From Septoria linicola (Eukaryota > Ascomycota > Dothideomycetes > Mycosphaerellales > Mycosphaerellaceae): a stretch of 64,000 bases of DNA. Below the pieces are notes generated by a model, which was given only the letters and a program-made list of their open reading frames with translations, did no database searches and was not told the DNA's origin. The position numbers and the translations under genes were made by a program. Shown here in pieces: positions 33,367-42,566 of the stretch; position 1 is the first letter of the stretch, and every line of letters starts with the position of its first letter. The stretch lies in NCBI GenBank assembly GCA_024114885.1, contig CP099423.1, positions 1,302,001 to 1,366,000 of the forward strand, in the 5' to 3' direction.

Positions 33367-35343
33367 ATGGAGACGATTCATACTGACAGCCCTCTCGCCG
33401 CATACCTCGAAGGTACGCTTGCTCTCTAGTCACTATCACCCGATGCTACATGCTGGTGGTGTAATTTTGAAGCTGACCGGTCCCCCTACACAGGCGAGGG
33501 CACCTTTGAGTTCGACGACGACGATCACGAGAACCACGATCCGAAATATCCACACACGCCCGAGAACGAAGACACAGAGTGCTTCCAGCAGTCCTTTGCG
33601 CCGTCTGCGAGAGCTGCGCTATTCCCACGTGTCAACATCCCGCAGCTACTACCCGCACCCCCGGGCAAGCAGCCTCCGAAGAGTGCTATTACACGAGCTC
33701 ACCATGCTTGGTCGTCTGCGGTGAACTCGAGGCTGGGTGCTTCGGACAATGCAAGATTCCTGGAGCACTTTCGTTACACGATAGTAGCATCACAATTACT
33801 GAATGAGTATCTCGATCATGGGTCCCTAGCACCTGCAGCTGCCCTGCCCACGCGCCTGGGCTTAGATGGCTGTTCGGACGAGACGGGCAAGGCGAAAGAT
33901 ACCGCGAATCTGGTTGGAGCATTATCGGCGGCTGCTGTTGCATTCGCGTTGGTCTACTTCATAGACTGGCTACGCACTCGTCGAGTGAGCAGGAGTAGAG
34001 CCGCATTGCTACTCGGGGCGATCGCTATTACGGCTTTTGTGGGATACGGCTATTTGCGCAGACAATGGTTGGACAGCTTACGGCACGAGGCGGTAGATGC
34101 AGCTACAGGCCTTACCACGAATTGGCAGGCATTTGAGCTTTCATCGAGCTCGGCCCTGTCCTTCATCCAAGAGGTGGAATTGGTTTCCAAAGGGTATAGA
34201 CTGAGCACACCTCTGCCTCCGGCATCGCGAGTTGAGGAAAGTGGCACAGCTCGAAGATGCGCCAAACTTCGGGCTGCACTACACAAAGCATATGCCACGG
34301 CTATTCCCGCGTGTATCGAAGCTCATGCTGCGATACGTGCGTTGATTGAAGAGGATGACCTCGACAAGTACTTCGAAGTCTACGATATCAGCAGTCAAGA
34401 CGCGAAGGAGTCGTCTGGGCCTGACGCATTGCGTGTACTAGAAGATGATGCTGAATCGCTAAAGTCATTACGGGTGTTGTCCTATCGAGCAGGCGTTCTA
34501 CGAAGGGTGACTCTTTGCTCACTGATGGCAGTAGAGGCGGATGGCGGCAAGCTGGACTTCAGTCGCTGGCGTGCGGCGACTAACACAATGGGCAAATTGA
34601 GCAAAGCCATTTCCGGCTCGGCAGAACGCATACGACTAATCCTGAGTGACATGGAGTCGTTCTCCTTGCCCTCGCCTGCTTTCAAGAACGCACATACGCC
34701 GCATCGAGAGAAAATGAGGGGCCAGGTTCGCAAGATTAGTGCTCTTGGAACCGGCATACGAGGTCTACAGGCAAAAATGCAGATTCTGCGCGAAGAGACC
34801 AACAACTCGATTGAGCAGACAGAGGACCTAACGGATCTTGGACCTACTCTCATGGCGCAGTACGAGGCTATTGGCGCTGATCTGCGCGAGCTTTTACAAG
34901 CTTGGGAGGCTGGCAAGCAGTCTCTACAAAGCAACATCTCACGCCATGAAAGGCGCATCTCCATGGCTTCAAGCGGGCTCCGCTCGCCAGTATCGAGTCT
35001 TGGCGGACTCACAGCTGTGGAGGAAGTCGTAGATGGTCCAGGCGACGCACTGAGAGTTCTTAATGGCGATGGCACCAAGAGCCACCGTTCAAGCTTGAAT
35101 ACCACTTCCGATGAGGAAGAGATGGTGTTTGAAGCAGTCGCAATGCCCAGACAGCGTGCAAGCACGTTGACTCGTGAGGAGCGGATTGCAAAAATGCACG
35201 AGCAACGCGCGAAGCAGCAGGAATTACGATCTCAGCGCGACGCTAACACAAGCATGTTGCGTGAGCTGGAATCAGTCATCAACCTCCGACCAAAGAAAGC
35301 AACTACCAATGGTGCGCAGCCTGCAAGAGTCACTTCTCTGTGA
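33367..35343 (+). CDS. Vezatin / Inp2-like myosin-binding membrane protein
   Basis: Protein of about 631 aa in two exons, 33367-33412 and 33494-35343, with an 81-nt intron splitting a Gly codon. Two hydrophobic segments lie at about 155-175 (VGALSAAAVAFALVYFIDWL) and 184-203 (ALLLGAIAITAFVGYGYL), separated by a basic loop. The region after them is alpha-helical and matches the fungal Vezatin/Inp2-type myosin-binding domain pattern. In yeast, Inp2 is a peroxisomal receptor for the class V myosin Myo2. The acidic N terminus (FDDDDHENHD) and the Arg/Glu-rich coiled C terminus are probably cytosolic. Peroxisome location is inferred from the family only. Confidence 0.7.
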
Positions 35344-35879
35344 CGCCACACTTTGCCAGCCCTCGTTGAGAGCGGCACCGACTGATCAGGCCATGTATTG
35401 CAATTGCATCTACGCTTGAGTGATTATGTTCAGCACACCAATTCTCCTTTGATCGGGTCACAACAGGACAGTAAATTAGGCGATCAGCACGGCGTTGGCA
35501 TTGGGGCCATTGGGAGGCGCAGAGCTCAGGACGGCGTTGATACGTGAAATCCTGGAGGAGCAGTAATTTCGTACAAATTCAGATATCAATGGCCATACAG
35601 GCTTACCCTTGCATCGACCCTTCGGCTCACACATCCAGTCATATGTGTGGCACGTTGAGTCCACAATCTACTAGCATGAAATGTCAGGAGGCATGTGAGT
35701 ATAAGAACAACCCGTTCAACGCTAGGCGGTTCCCCGATGGCGCTCAAGTGGATATCTGCCGAGCCGGCCCTGACCAAACACGTCAGTGAACGACTGCAGG
35801 CCAAGCACGCGAGTGGAGCCCCAAGCCGACGACAAGTCTGACATGTTGTGCAACCTCCCTGACGCGGTTTTCCCTTCTC
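35344..35879. other. Intergenic region, possible small cysteine-rich exon on the minus strand
   Basis: Mostly featureless. On the minus strand near 35590-35664 a short frame reads CHTYDWMCEPKGRCKG and ends at a GTAAGC donor. I could not assemble a start or a complete gene. Confidence 0.3.
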
Positions 35880-37178
35880 ATGTTTCTGCCCACGATGCAG
35901 GTTTCTTCTTTGCTTCAATCGCGATTTTCCATCGTTCTGCTGTCGATTTTGATCGTCCTGCAATGCTGGCTGTTGTTCGGTCGCGGAACCGTTCTGCATT
36001 CCGGCGGCTGGAACTCAGAACACGAGGCAGCCACAGCCTCCTGGCAATACGATCCTAGCCGCGACGCTCGGAATCATGCGTTGACCTACGACCAATGCTC
36101 AATTGCATTTCCGAAGCTTTACCACGAAATTGACAGGGCTGTAGCCTACTGGAAGGGACGCAAACACCAGATCAGCGAGAAAGATGTGGACATTGAGTGG
36201 ACTGGCAAAGGCGGAATACGCGTGCTGATCTACGAGAACGAATTGCGTATCATTGAAACGAAGGACACCCACCACTATGAAGACAATCACGATGCGAGGA
36301 GAGTCATCTTTGTGCTTAGCCAGATCAATCGTGCTTTGCTGGGGGCAATTGCCCGCGGCGAGCATGTACCAAACGTCGAATTTGCTATCGCCGTGAACGA
36401 TTATGCTGATCTTCCGGACGATGCAAGCGACACCCATTCTGTGTTTACCTTCGACAGGAAGATAGGCAGTAAGAAGGATGATCGAATGTGGCTGATGCCC
36501 GACTTCAACTTTTGGGCTTGGAATCCAATCCAGAATGCATATGGCGATGCTCGCAGACGAGCATTTGATCATGATGGAGCTATCGAGGACAAGATACCCA
36601 AAGCTGTGTGGAGGGGCAACAAGAACATCAATCCAGAGCTTAGACAGTCTCTGATTAAGACCGGCGAGGGGAAGAGCTGGGCAGACTTGCAAGGCAACTG
36701 GATTGGCATCGATGACTTTTGTCGATACTTGTTCAGTGTCTATACGGAGGGACACAGCTGGAGCGGGAGGCTCAAGTATCTCCTGAGCTGCGATACGGCT
36801 ACCATCGTTCACGAGCTGGAGTTCACGACCATGTATCATCACTTGCTGGTTCCATCTGGCCCTGAGCAGAATCACATCGGCGTGAAGCGTGACTGGTCTG
36901 ACCTGGCAGAGAAAGTGCAGCACTATCTTGCTCATCCTGAGGAGACGCAAAAGATCATCAGGAATTCCGTCGCGACATTCCGCGAGCGCTACATCACTCC
37001 CGCGGCAGAGGCATGTTACTGGAGACACCTGTTCCGTGCCTATAAGGAAGTCGCATTCGAGCCAGAGGCCTTTGAAACCAAGTCTGTTGACACCTTTGGC
37101 AAGACGGAAACTGTCCGACATCTACGGGGTGTGCCTTACGAACTCTTCATTGGAACAGATGGTGCGACGAAGACTTGA
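35880..37178 (+). CDS. CAP10/GT90-like glycosyltransferase
   Basis: Type II membrane protein of 432 aa in one exon. A signal anchor lies near residues 13-33 (SIVLLSILIVLQCWLLFG). The luminal part has WLMPDFNFWAWNP, KAVWRGNKNINPELRQ and SGRLKYLLSCDTATIVHELEF. These match the core of the CAP10/KDEL-containing (GT90-type) glycosyltransferases, which add sugars such as xylose in the Golgi; CAP10 makes capsule in Cryptococcus. The acceptor in this fungus is unknown. A second in-frame ATG at 35898 would also give a full anchor. Confidence 0.85.
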   Translation: MFLPTMQVSSLLQSRFSIVLLSILIVLQCWLLFGRGTVLHSGGWNSEHEAATASWQYDPSRDARNHALTYDQCSIAFPKLYHEIDRAVAYWKGRKHQISEKDVDIEWTGKGGIRVLIYENELRIIETKDTHHYEDNHDARRVIFVLSQINRALLGAIARGEHVPNVEFAIAVNDYADLPDDASDTHSVFTFDRKIGSKKDDRMWLMPDFNFWAWNPIQNAYGDARRRAFDHDGAIEDKIPKAVWRGNKNINPELRQSLIKTGEGKSWADLQGNWIGIDDFCRYLFSVYTEGHSWSGRLKYLLSCDTATIVHELEFTTMYHHLLVPSGPEQNHIGVKRDWSDLAEKVQHYLAHPEETQKIIRNSVATFRERYITPAAEACYWRHLFRAYKEVAFEPEAFETKSVDTFGKTETVRHLRGVPYELFIGTDGATKT

Positions 37179-37372
37179 CGAGCCATCCCATACCATGTCG
37201 TACTCGACATGTGCTGGAGACACCAACTTTAATACTGATGCTAAGTCAGCACACTTTTCCATCGCCATGGTTCGCGCTTCGAGCAGCCACAGTTTGTATT
37301 GCGCTTCTTGGCAGGACTTAGACTCTCTTCGCGTTTCGCGAAAGCTCGTTACAGCATCACTCTACAGGCAAC

Positions 37373-38206
37373 ATGGAGACCCGGCAGTTCAAGTTTGCAG
37401 ATCTTCCACAAAAGCTTCGAGATAAGGTCTACGAGCATCTTGGTGTGGACCATGATGACTTCCCTACGATTGAGATGGATCTAAAGGGCGAACCACGCGA
37501 GAAAGAAGAAGCGCCCGGCGTGCGCCTTCCGATCAGCAACGGTCCTGATATACGATTGTTATTGGTTTCGCCATCATTCGGCGCAGAGTATGCGACACGT
37601 ATTGCAACACGGTCCAGCTGGGTATTCACAGATACGAACATGCCTCTTCCAAGTCAAGTGTCGCTGGTTGCAGCCAAGTCCCGTACACAAGGCATTCGAG
37701 CCGCGCACTTTCTCTTGCTCGCCGGCTGCGACTCATGTCATGAAGCCATGGATCATGGCAGCGCATCCGAACAGGATCCCGATTGGGACGACTTCTTGTG
37801 CGACGTCGAGCGAGATGTGAATCACCACGCTGACTGGATCAAGAAGACCTTCGAGAGTGGTTTCCGACACGTACAGCACTATACGATATAGCTATATCTT
37901 TACGATATGTGCAGTCTGACGCCCACTTGGCCTCTGCTGTGCGGCAATCCGCACTTGCTGGCTGTGCTCGAAAAGTTGTCTCAGCTTGACATCCAAGGCA
38001 AGGAACTGCGAGGCATCGAAGTCGTTATTGCCAGACGAGATATTGGCCCGTTCGACACAGTTCATAAGCTGGCGGATCTAAAGGACTTCACTTCTCATGC
38101 GCAATGGACGAGAAAGGACGGCTGGCAGCCATTGGTGCATCCAGCACAGGAGGCAAAAGTCGAAATTGAGGGCGGTGGTGCTCGCGCTGAGTTGGATACT
38201 TTATAA
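37373..38206 (+). CDS. 2EXR-like protein interrupted by an in-frame TAG
   Basis: The first frame (37373-37891, 172 aa) starts METRQFKFADLPQKLRDKVYEHL, a 2EXR start. It stops at TAG 37889-37891. The same frame then continues for 104 codons to 38206, ending with WTRKDGWQPLVHPAQEAKVE. The paralogue next door (38601-39290) has no stop there: HYTI-stop-LYLYDMCS aligns with DYQIVVDDYSCAS, and its end WTQQDGWPWEPA aligns with WTRKDGWQPLV. No intron of sensible length restores the frame without the stop: a GTACAG...GTGCAG candidate is 44 nt and breaks phase. It is therefore a nonsense-mutated gene, or a case of readthrough: the stop is followed by CTA, a context known to favour readthrough. Confidence 0.65.
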
Positions 38207-38600
38207 CTGCCACTATCTGACCTCCTTTGGTCTTGCTTCGGTAGCGCGAGCGAGTACTCGCGCCTGCTGTAAGTCCATGGCAGACGAGCGAACTAGCCTA
38301 CGCGGGCGCTACAGGTAGCGATGCTGCGAAATGGTACACGAAGATGATGAAAGCTATCTGGCAATTCCTTAGTGCGACTTTCGACCCCGCGAACCCTCAT
38401 AGTCATATTGTCAATCTAAAGCCTTTGGACGTTCTTCACTTCAAACAACGTTAGGCCGTAGGTTTCACTTCTGCGTTCACCACGCGAAAAGTGCACTAGC
38501 GCGATTGCATTCACTTTACCTGCGAGTTTGTTCCTACTTCTTGCTACACTTCGAGCTGTCATCAAACACACTGGACGATTCTTACACGATCGACTCCGCA

Positions 38601-39290
38601 ATGGCGTCCTCTGCCATCGGCATAGGCACAGATACGGCAGAAGAGGATATGCCGTTCCAGTTTTTCGACTTGGCAAGGGAGTTGCGCGATCATGTCTACG
38701 ACCATCTTTCGGTCGCATCCAGAGACCTCGACCCTACACTTTGTATATGCGACCATGTCACCCTCGAACACGGTCCGAGTCTCGCTCTGCTGCAAGTGAA
38801 CAAACAATTCAAACAAGAGTACACCGAAAGCATCAAACGAAAAGCCGTCATCGAGCTGGCACCCTGCGCTTGTGTGAGCGACTATCCTGGAGTCCGAGTG
38901 CCGGAACACGTATGGGGCAGATACACAACACGGATTTCTTTGCTCCTGTTTTTGGAGTGCCGATGGAACTGCAAGCACGGTATTATCAAGCGACATGGCC
39001 TCGACTCGGCTACAAGACATTACCGCGGTTGTATCAGAGATGTCAGTGCACAGGGAGAGGACATCAAGGACTATCAGATCGTCGTGGACGATTACAGCTG
39101 CGCGTCTTCAAAGAGTCTAGAGCCCAAGCTCGACAAGATCGTCAAAACACTCAAATTGCCAGCACTATCTGGTGTAGCAGTCCGCGGCTGGCCGACCGAC
39201 CCAGGCGGCCAGTGGACGCAACAAGACGGCTGGCCCTGGGAACCAGCACCAGTAGACCTTGCTGTCGGTCAGACAGGATCGGCCCAGTGA
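38601..39290 (+). CDS. 2EXR / F-box-like protein
   Basis: Single-exon protein of 229 aa. The 2EXR motif is FFDLARELRDHVYDHLSVASRD at about 15-36. A second conserved block, LLQVNKQFKQEYTE, follows. The C terminus reads WTQQDGWPWEPAPVDL. It lies 395 bases after, and is paralogous to, the interrupted gene at 37.4-38.2 kb, suggesting tandem duplication. The start is the first ATG in frame, preceded by a leader rich in C/T. Function unknown; related proteins may be ubiquitin ligase adaptors. Confidence 0.75.
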   Translation: MASSAIGIGTDTAEEDMPFQFFDLARELRDHVYDHLSVASRDLDPTLCICDHVTLEHGPSLALLQVNKQFKQEYTESIKRKAVIELAPCACVSDYPGVRVPEHVWGRYTTRISLLLFLECRWNCKHGIIKRHGLDSATRHYRGCIRDVSAQGEDIKDYQIVVDDYSCASSKSLEPKLDKIVKTLKLPALSGVAVRGWPTDPGGQWTQQDGWPWEPAPVDLAVGQTGSAQ

Positions 39291-39430
39291 TTTAGGGCAT
39301 TGCACTCCAGTGACGATCAGCACTGATGAGGGAAGCGGCGCACCAACGAAAAACAACGCATGATGTGAGTTGTGGTCGACTTGCACGTCTCTCTCACGGC
39401 CTCAACCCTCACAGCCCGCACAAAACAACC
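39291..39430. other. Short region between convergent genes
   Basis: Nothing seen between the 2EXR gene and the small membrane protein gene. Confidence 0.4.
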
Positions 39431-39613
39431 TCAAGCCTTTCCTCCCATCTCCGTAGCATGCCTCTTCCGACCTCTCCTCCAATAGAACACGCCAGCAAAG
39501 ACACCAAGCGTAATCACCAGTCCAAAGACGCATCCTCCTGCCAAGATCAAAGCTGTGTAGTCGGTGCGACCGAATGATTCGGAGTCGATCGCGGGGCTGG
39601 GGACGCCGTCCAT
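39431..39613 (-). CDS. Small single-pass membrane protein (60 aa)
   Basis: The frame starts with ATG at 39613 and encodes MDGVPSPAIDSESFGRTDYT, then one strong hydrophobic helix (about 21-45, with VFGLVITLGVFAGVFYW) and a basic RRGRKRH stop-transfer stretch. The order acidic-helix-basic predicts an N-out, C-in topology. It is preceded by a long A/T-rich leader without other ATGs near the start. I do not recognise the family. It could also be the last exon of a larger gene. Confidence 0.5.
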   Translation of the reverse strand: MDGVPSPAIDSESFGRTDYTALILAGGCVFGLVITLGVFAGVFYWRRGRKRHATEMGGKA

Positions 39614-40658
39614 TGTTGCTGATCAGAGAATGGGTATAGTGGTTGTTGTTGTAAAAGTGATGACTGCAAAAGTGTGTCTTGATAGTAGGTAAATTGTGAT
39701 CTGATGCTCGTTCCTTGGAGGTGATTTGGTTTGTCTTGCTGTCGAATGCAGTGTTCGAATCGTGACTGTGTAGGCCGCTCTGTTCTTCCCACGGCAAGTG
39801 AGTGCTGCGCTGTGAGATTGACACGATAGCTCCGGCTAGTGTATATATATGTACTAGCCATGGACAATAGTAGCACAAGAAGAACGAGACTGACACAGCT
39901 AGTGTAAACTTGTCTGACCGCAGCGAAACATTGTACACACTCTGCGGCAGATGTGTGTCTGATATGTTGAGATCAGTAGACTATGAATGGGTGAAGATGG
40001 TTGTACAGATGGCGACCGAGTGTGGCACAGTGCAGATACCTTGAAGGGTCGTTGATATTGGCGCTCTACCGACCAATCACCCAGGATCTACGAGAAGCCA
40101 TTGACGCGAGAGAGAGTCGAGGTCGGGTGAGGCTCGCGAAAAGCCCAAGACTGTGTTTGAGACTTTGTACTGAGAGTGATGAGAGTGTTCGTGAGACTGC
40201 CACGCACGATAGTGTCATTTCTAGGTCAGCGATTTTGTTCAGAGCTATACAGATATTAGACGACCCCGCCAGATTCACTACGCAGGGACTGCTGGCACAC
40301 ATGCGTAATGGGGCATGCTTGAGTATTGTGTGTTCTGTCGTGCCTGGTCAACAGTGAAGCGATTGGGCTTGTCAGTGGCCTAGGGGCCCTGATCTGTGGT
40401 GTCTGAGATCTGCGAGACAGCTGTTGCTGGCTCGCTGCGACTGGTCAGACTGTGCCACCGATCTGGGTGGTGCGATCTGCCCAGATGGACTTAGCGCTTC
40501 ATCCCCATGCCATGCCAGGGTACTACGACGTGGTGCCAGGCAATGCGAGGTGGTGAAGCTTTTCAAGGCTCGAAAGTGAAGACATCGCAACCCGGCGACG
40601 ACTGCGATGATTGCATTTATGCATGTAAGAAGCTGTAGACCATGTGTCGAATCACCAT
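39614..40658. other. Intergenic region without a recognised gene
   Basis: Short frames have no motif. The right part is the 3' region of the histidyl-tRNA synthetase gene. No tRNA found. Confidence 0.4.
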
Positions 40659-42389
40659 CTATGATGTCTTGGTTGACTCCGCAGCATTAACGTCAAGTTC
40701 TATGCTGCTCACGCCATTCGATAACTTAGCTGTTGTTGCTTGCTTGGAAATGCGAAGCTTCACTTCCTGCTCCAGATTGGCCATATCCACGAGCACTCCA
40801 TCCTTCTCTGCGTGACCATCGGGCAGGCCCATCTCCTTGATCTTGCACTTACCAGCGGCAAGCTCATCGTCACCCAAGATGACGGCGAAAGGTACGCCAT
40901 TGACTTCAGCTGCTTTGAACTGGGCAGGTAGTTTAGGTTTGGCTTTCCACAAGAATTCTGCCTTGATACCAGCATCCCATAGTCGGGTCGCGACTTCCAT
41001 TCGTTCCTTTAGCAGGCCCTCGAAGCCCTTGCCACCAAAAGCCATGACATAGACATCCACCTCATTCGTCCGGATAGGTGCTGCAGAGGCGTCTGCTGCG
41101 AGACGTTGCTTCGTGATGCTGAAAATGCGCTCGACACCAAAGGAGATTCCCACGCAAGGTATCGTCTTCTTCCCACTGAACATGCCGACCAGGTTGTCGT
41201 ATCGACCTCCTGCGGCGACAGACCCTACACCAACAGTGGGGTCATTCGAGCGATCCTCGTCTCCATCTGCCGTCTTCTTGGATCTCGACGACTTCTTTGC
41301 CTCCTGCTGTAGTGCCTGTCCTTCGCTCGTTTGTGGTGCAGATCCTTCTGTGACGACTTCGTAGATGAGACCGGTATAGTAGTCGAGTCCTCTCGCCAGC
41401 GACATGTCCAAGGATATGCGGTCGAGGATGCCAAACACTTTGAGGTATTCGAACAGAGTCTGAATATCCTGCAGACCAGCCTTGGCCGACTCGTTGCCCA
41501 ATAGGCCCTCGTCTTTTTGTAGTTCTGCCAAAAGCTCTTCTGTTCCTTTGCGCCCCACCACGTACTCGCCAATGCGGTCGGCGATTGCTGCGTCCAAACC
41601 CTTCTCTTCTGTCATTTCCCTGCGCACTTCCTCCCACGGCGATTTGTCCAGCTTGTCGACCGCTGAAGAAATGGTGCGGATCTTCTCGTCGGGCACTTTG
41701 CACACTTGGAAGATGCCGTCGAGGATCTTGCGGTGGTTCAGCTTAATCGTGTATCGTCCTTTCCAGCCCAATGCCTCGAAGATCTCGACGATGATGCGCA
41801 GGATTTCCGAATCAGGAATCATGGAGTCGTACTCGCCCGCAATATCGAAATCACATTGATAGAACTCTCGCATGCGGCCTTTGGTCATTGCGGGCTGGTC
41901 TCTCCGGTAGACCTTGGCGATGTGATATCTCTTGATGCTGGACACGCTCGAGTTCATGGCCAGCCATCGTGCAAAGGGAACGGTCAGGTCGTAGCGCAGT
42001 GAGCAGTGCTCGCCGCCTTGATCCGCCAGGTCGTAGATGAGCTTGCTGTCCTCGCCATATTTGCCCGAAAGAATCTCCTTCAGCTCGAAGACGGGCGTGT
42101 CGATGGTGACGGCGCCGTGACGCTTGAAGACTTCGGTGATGGTGCTGAAGATGTTCTCGCGGATGACCATGTCCTTGCCATCCCAGTCCTTGGTCCCCTT
42201 GGGCACCTTTAGCTGGATCTTGTCCTTGCCCATCCTGCTGTCCTTCTCGTCAATCGTGTGATACTGCTGTTGTTGGCGGAACAGTGCTTGATTCGCACTG
42301 CGTTGGAGTGCTCGAAAGCACCGAGCAGGGGTGGATGTTGACGGGACAATTGACCGGGAAACACGAGTGATGCGCAGCAGTGATTTCAT
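40659..42389 (-). CDS. HTS1: Histidyl-tRNA synthetase, mitochondrial and cytosolic forms
   Basis: Charges tRNA-His. 576 aa, single exon. Class II motifs are clear: LRYDLTVPFARWL (motif 2 region), LARGLDYYTGLIYEV and AAGGRYDNLVGMF (histidine-specific motifs), and GISFGVERI (motif 3). The anticodon-binding domain covers about 460-560. Residues 1-52 are rich in Arg, Ser and Gln without acids until the end, as in a mitochondrial presequence. A second ATG at M53 begins MGKDKIQLKVPKGTKDWDGK, the usual cytosolic start. Yeast HTS1 makes both forms from one gene this way, so the same is likely here. An insert rich in Lys, Ser and Asp (about 380-410) precedes the GGRYD motif. Confidence 0.96.
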   Translation of the reverse strand: MKSLLRITRVSRSIVPSTSTPARCFRALQRSANQALFRQQQQYHTIDEKDSRMGKDKIQLKVPKGTKDWDGKDMVIRENIFSTITEVFKRHGAVTIDTPVFELKEILSGKYGEDSKLIYDLADQGGEHCSLRYDLTVPFARWLAMNSSVSSIKRYHIAKVYRRDQPAMTKGRMREFYQCDFDIAGEYDSMIPDSEILRIIVEIFEALGWKGRYTIKLNHRKILDGIFQVCKVPDEKIRTISSAVDKLDKSPWEEVRREMTEEKGLDAAIADRIGEYVVGRKGTEELLAELQKDEGLLGNESAKAGLQDIQTLFEYLKVFGILDRISLDMSLARGLDYYTGLIYEVVTEGSAPQTSEGQALQQEAKKSSRSKKTADGDEDRSNDPTVGVGSVAAGGRYDNLVGMFSGKKTIPCVGISFGVERIFSITKQRLAADASAAPIRTNEVDVYVMAFGGKGFEGLLKERMEVATRLWDAGIKAEFLWKAKPKLPAQFKAAEVNGVPFAVILGDDELAAGKCKIKEMGLPDGHAEKDGVLVDMANLEQEVKLRISKQATTAKLSNGVSSIELDVNAAESTKTS

Positions 42390-42566
42390 GTAGAGTCAGG
42401 ACTGATCCAAAAAAAAAGTGCATTGCGAACAGTCATTCATTCTGCCAGAAACATTGGACGAAACCATGCCCGCGCGGAACTGTCTCCGCTCCGCCTGCAA
42501 CGCCAGAAGTCAGAACTTGAGCCAGAAGCTTTCCTGCCACTCTATCCCACCACCCATCATGTAGCC

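Noticed and set aside
37877..37920. GTACAG...GTGCAG as an intron removing the TAG of the 2EXR gene
   Set aside because: 44 nt is very short here, and the downstream frame would be wrong by one base.
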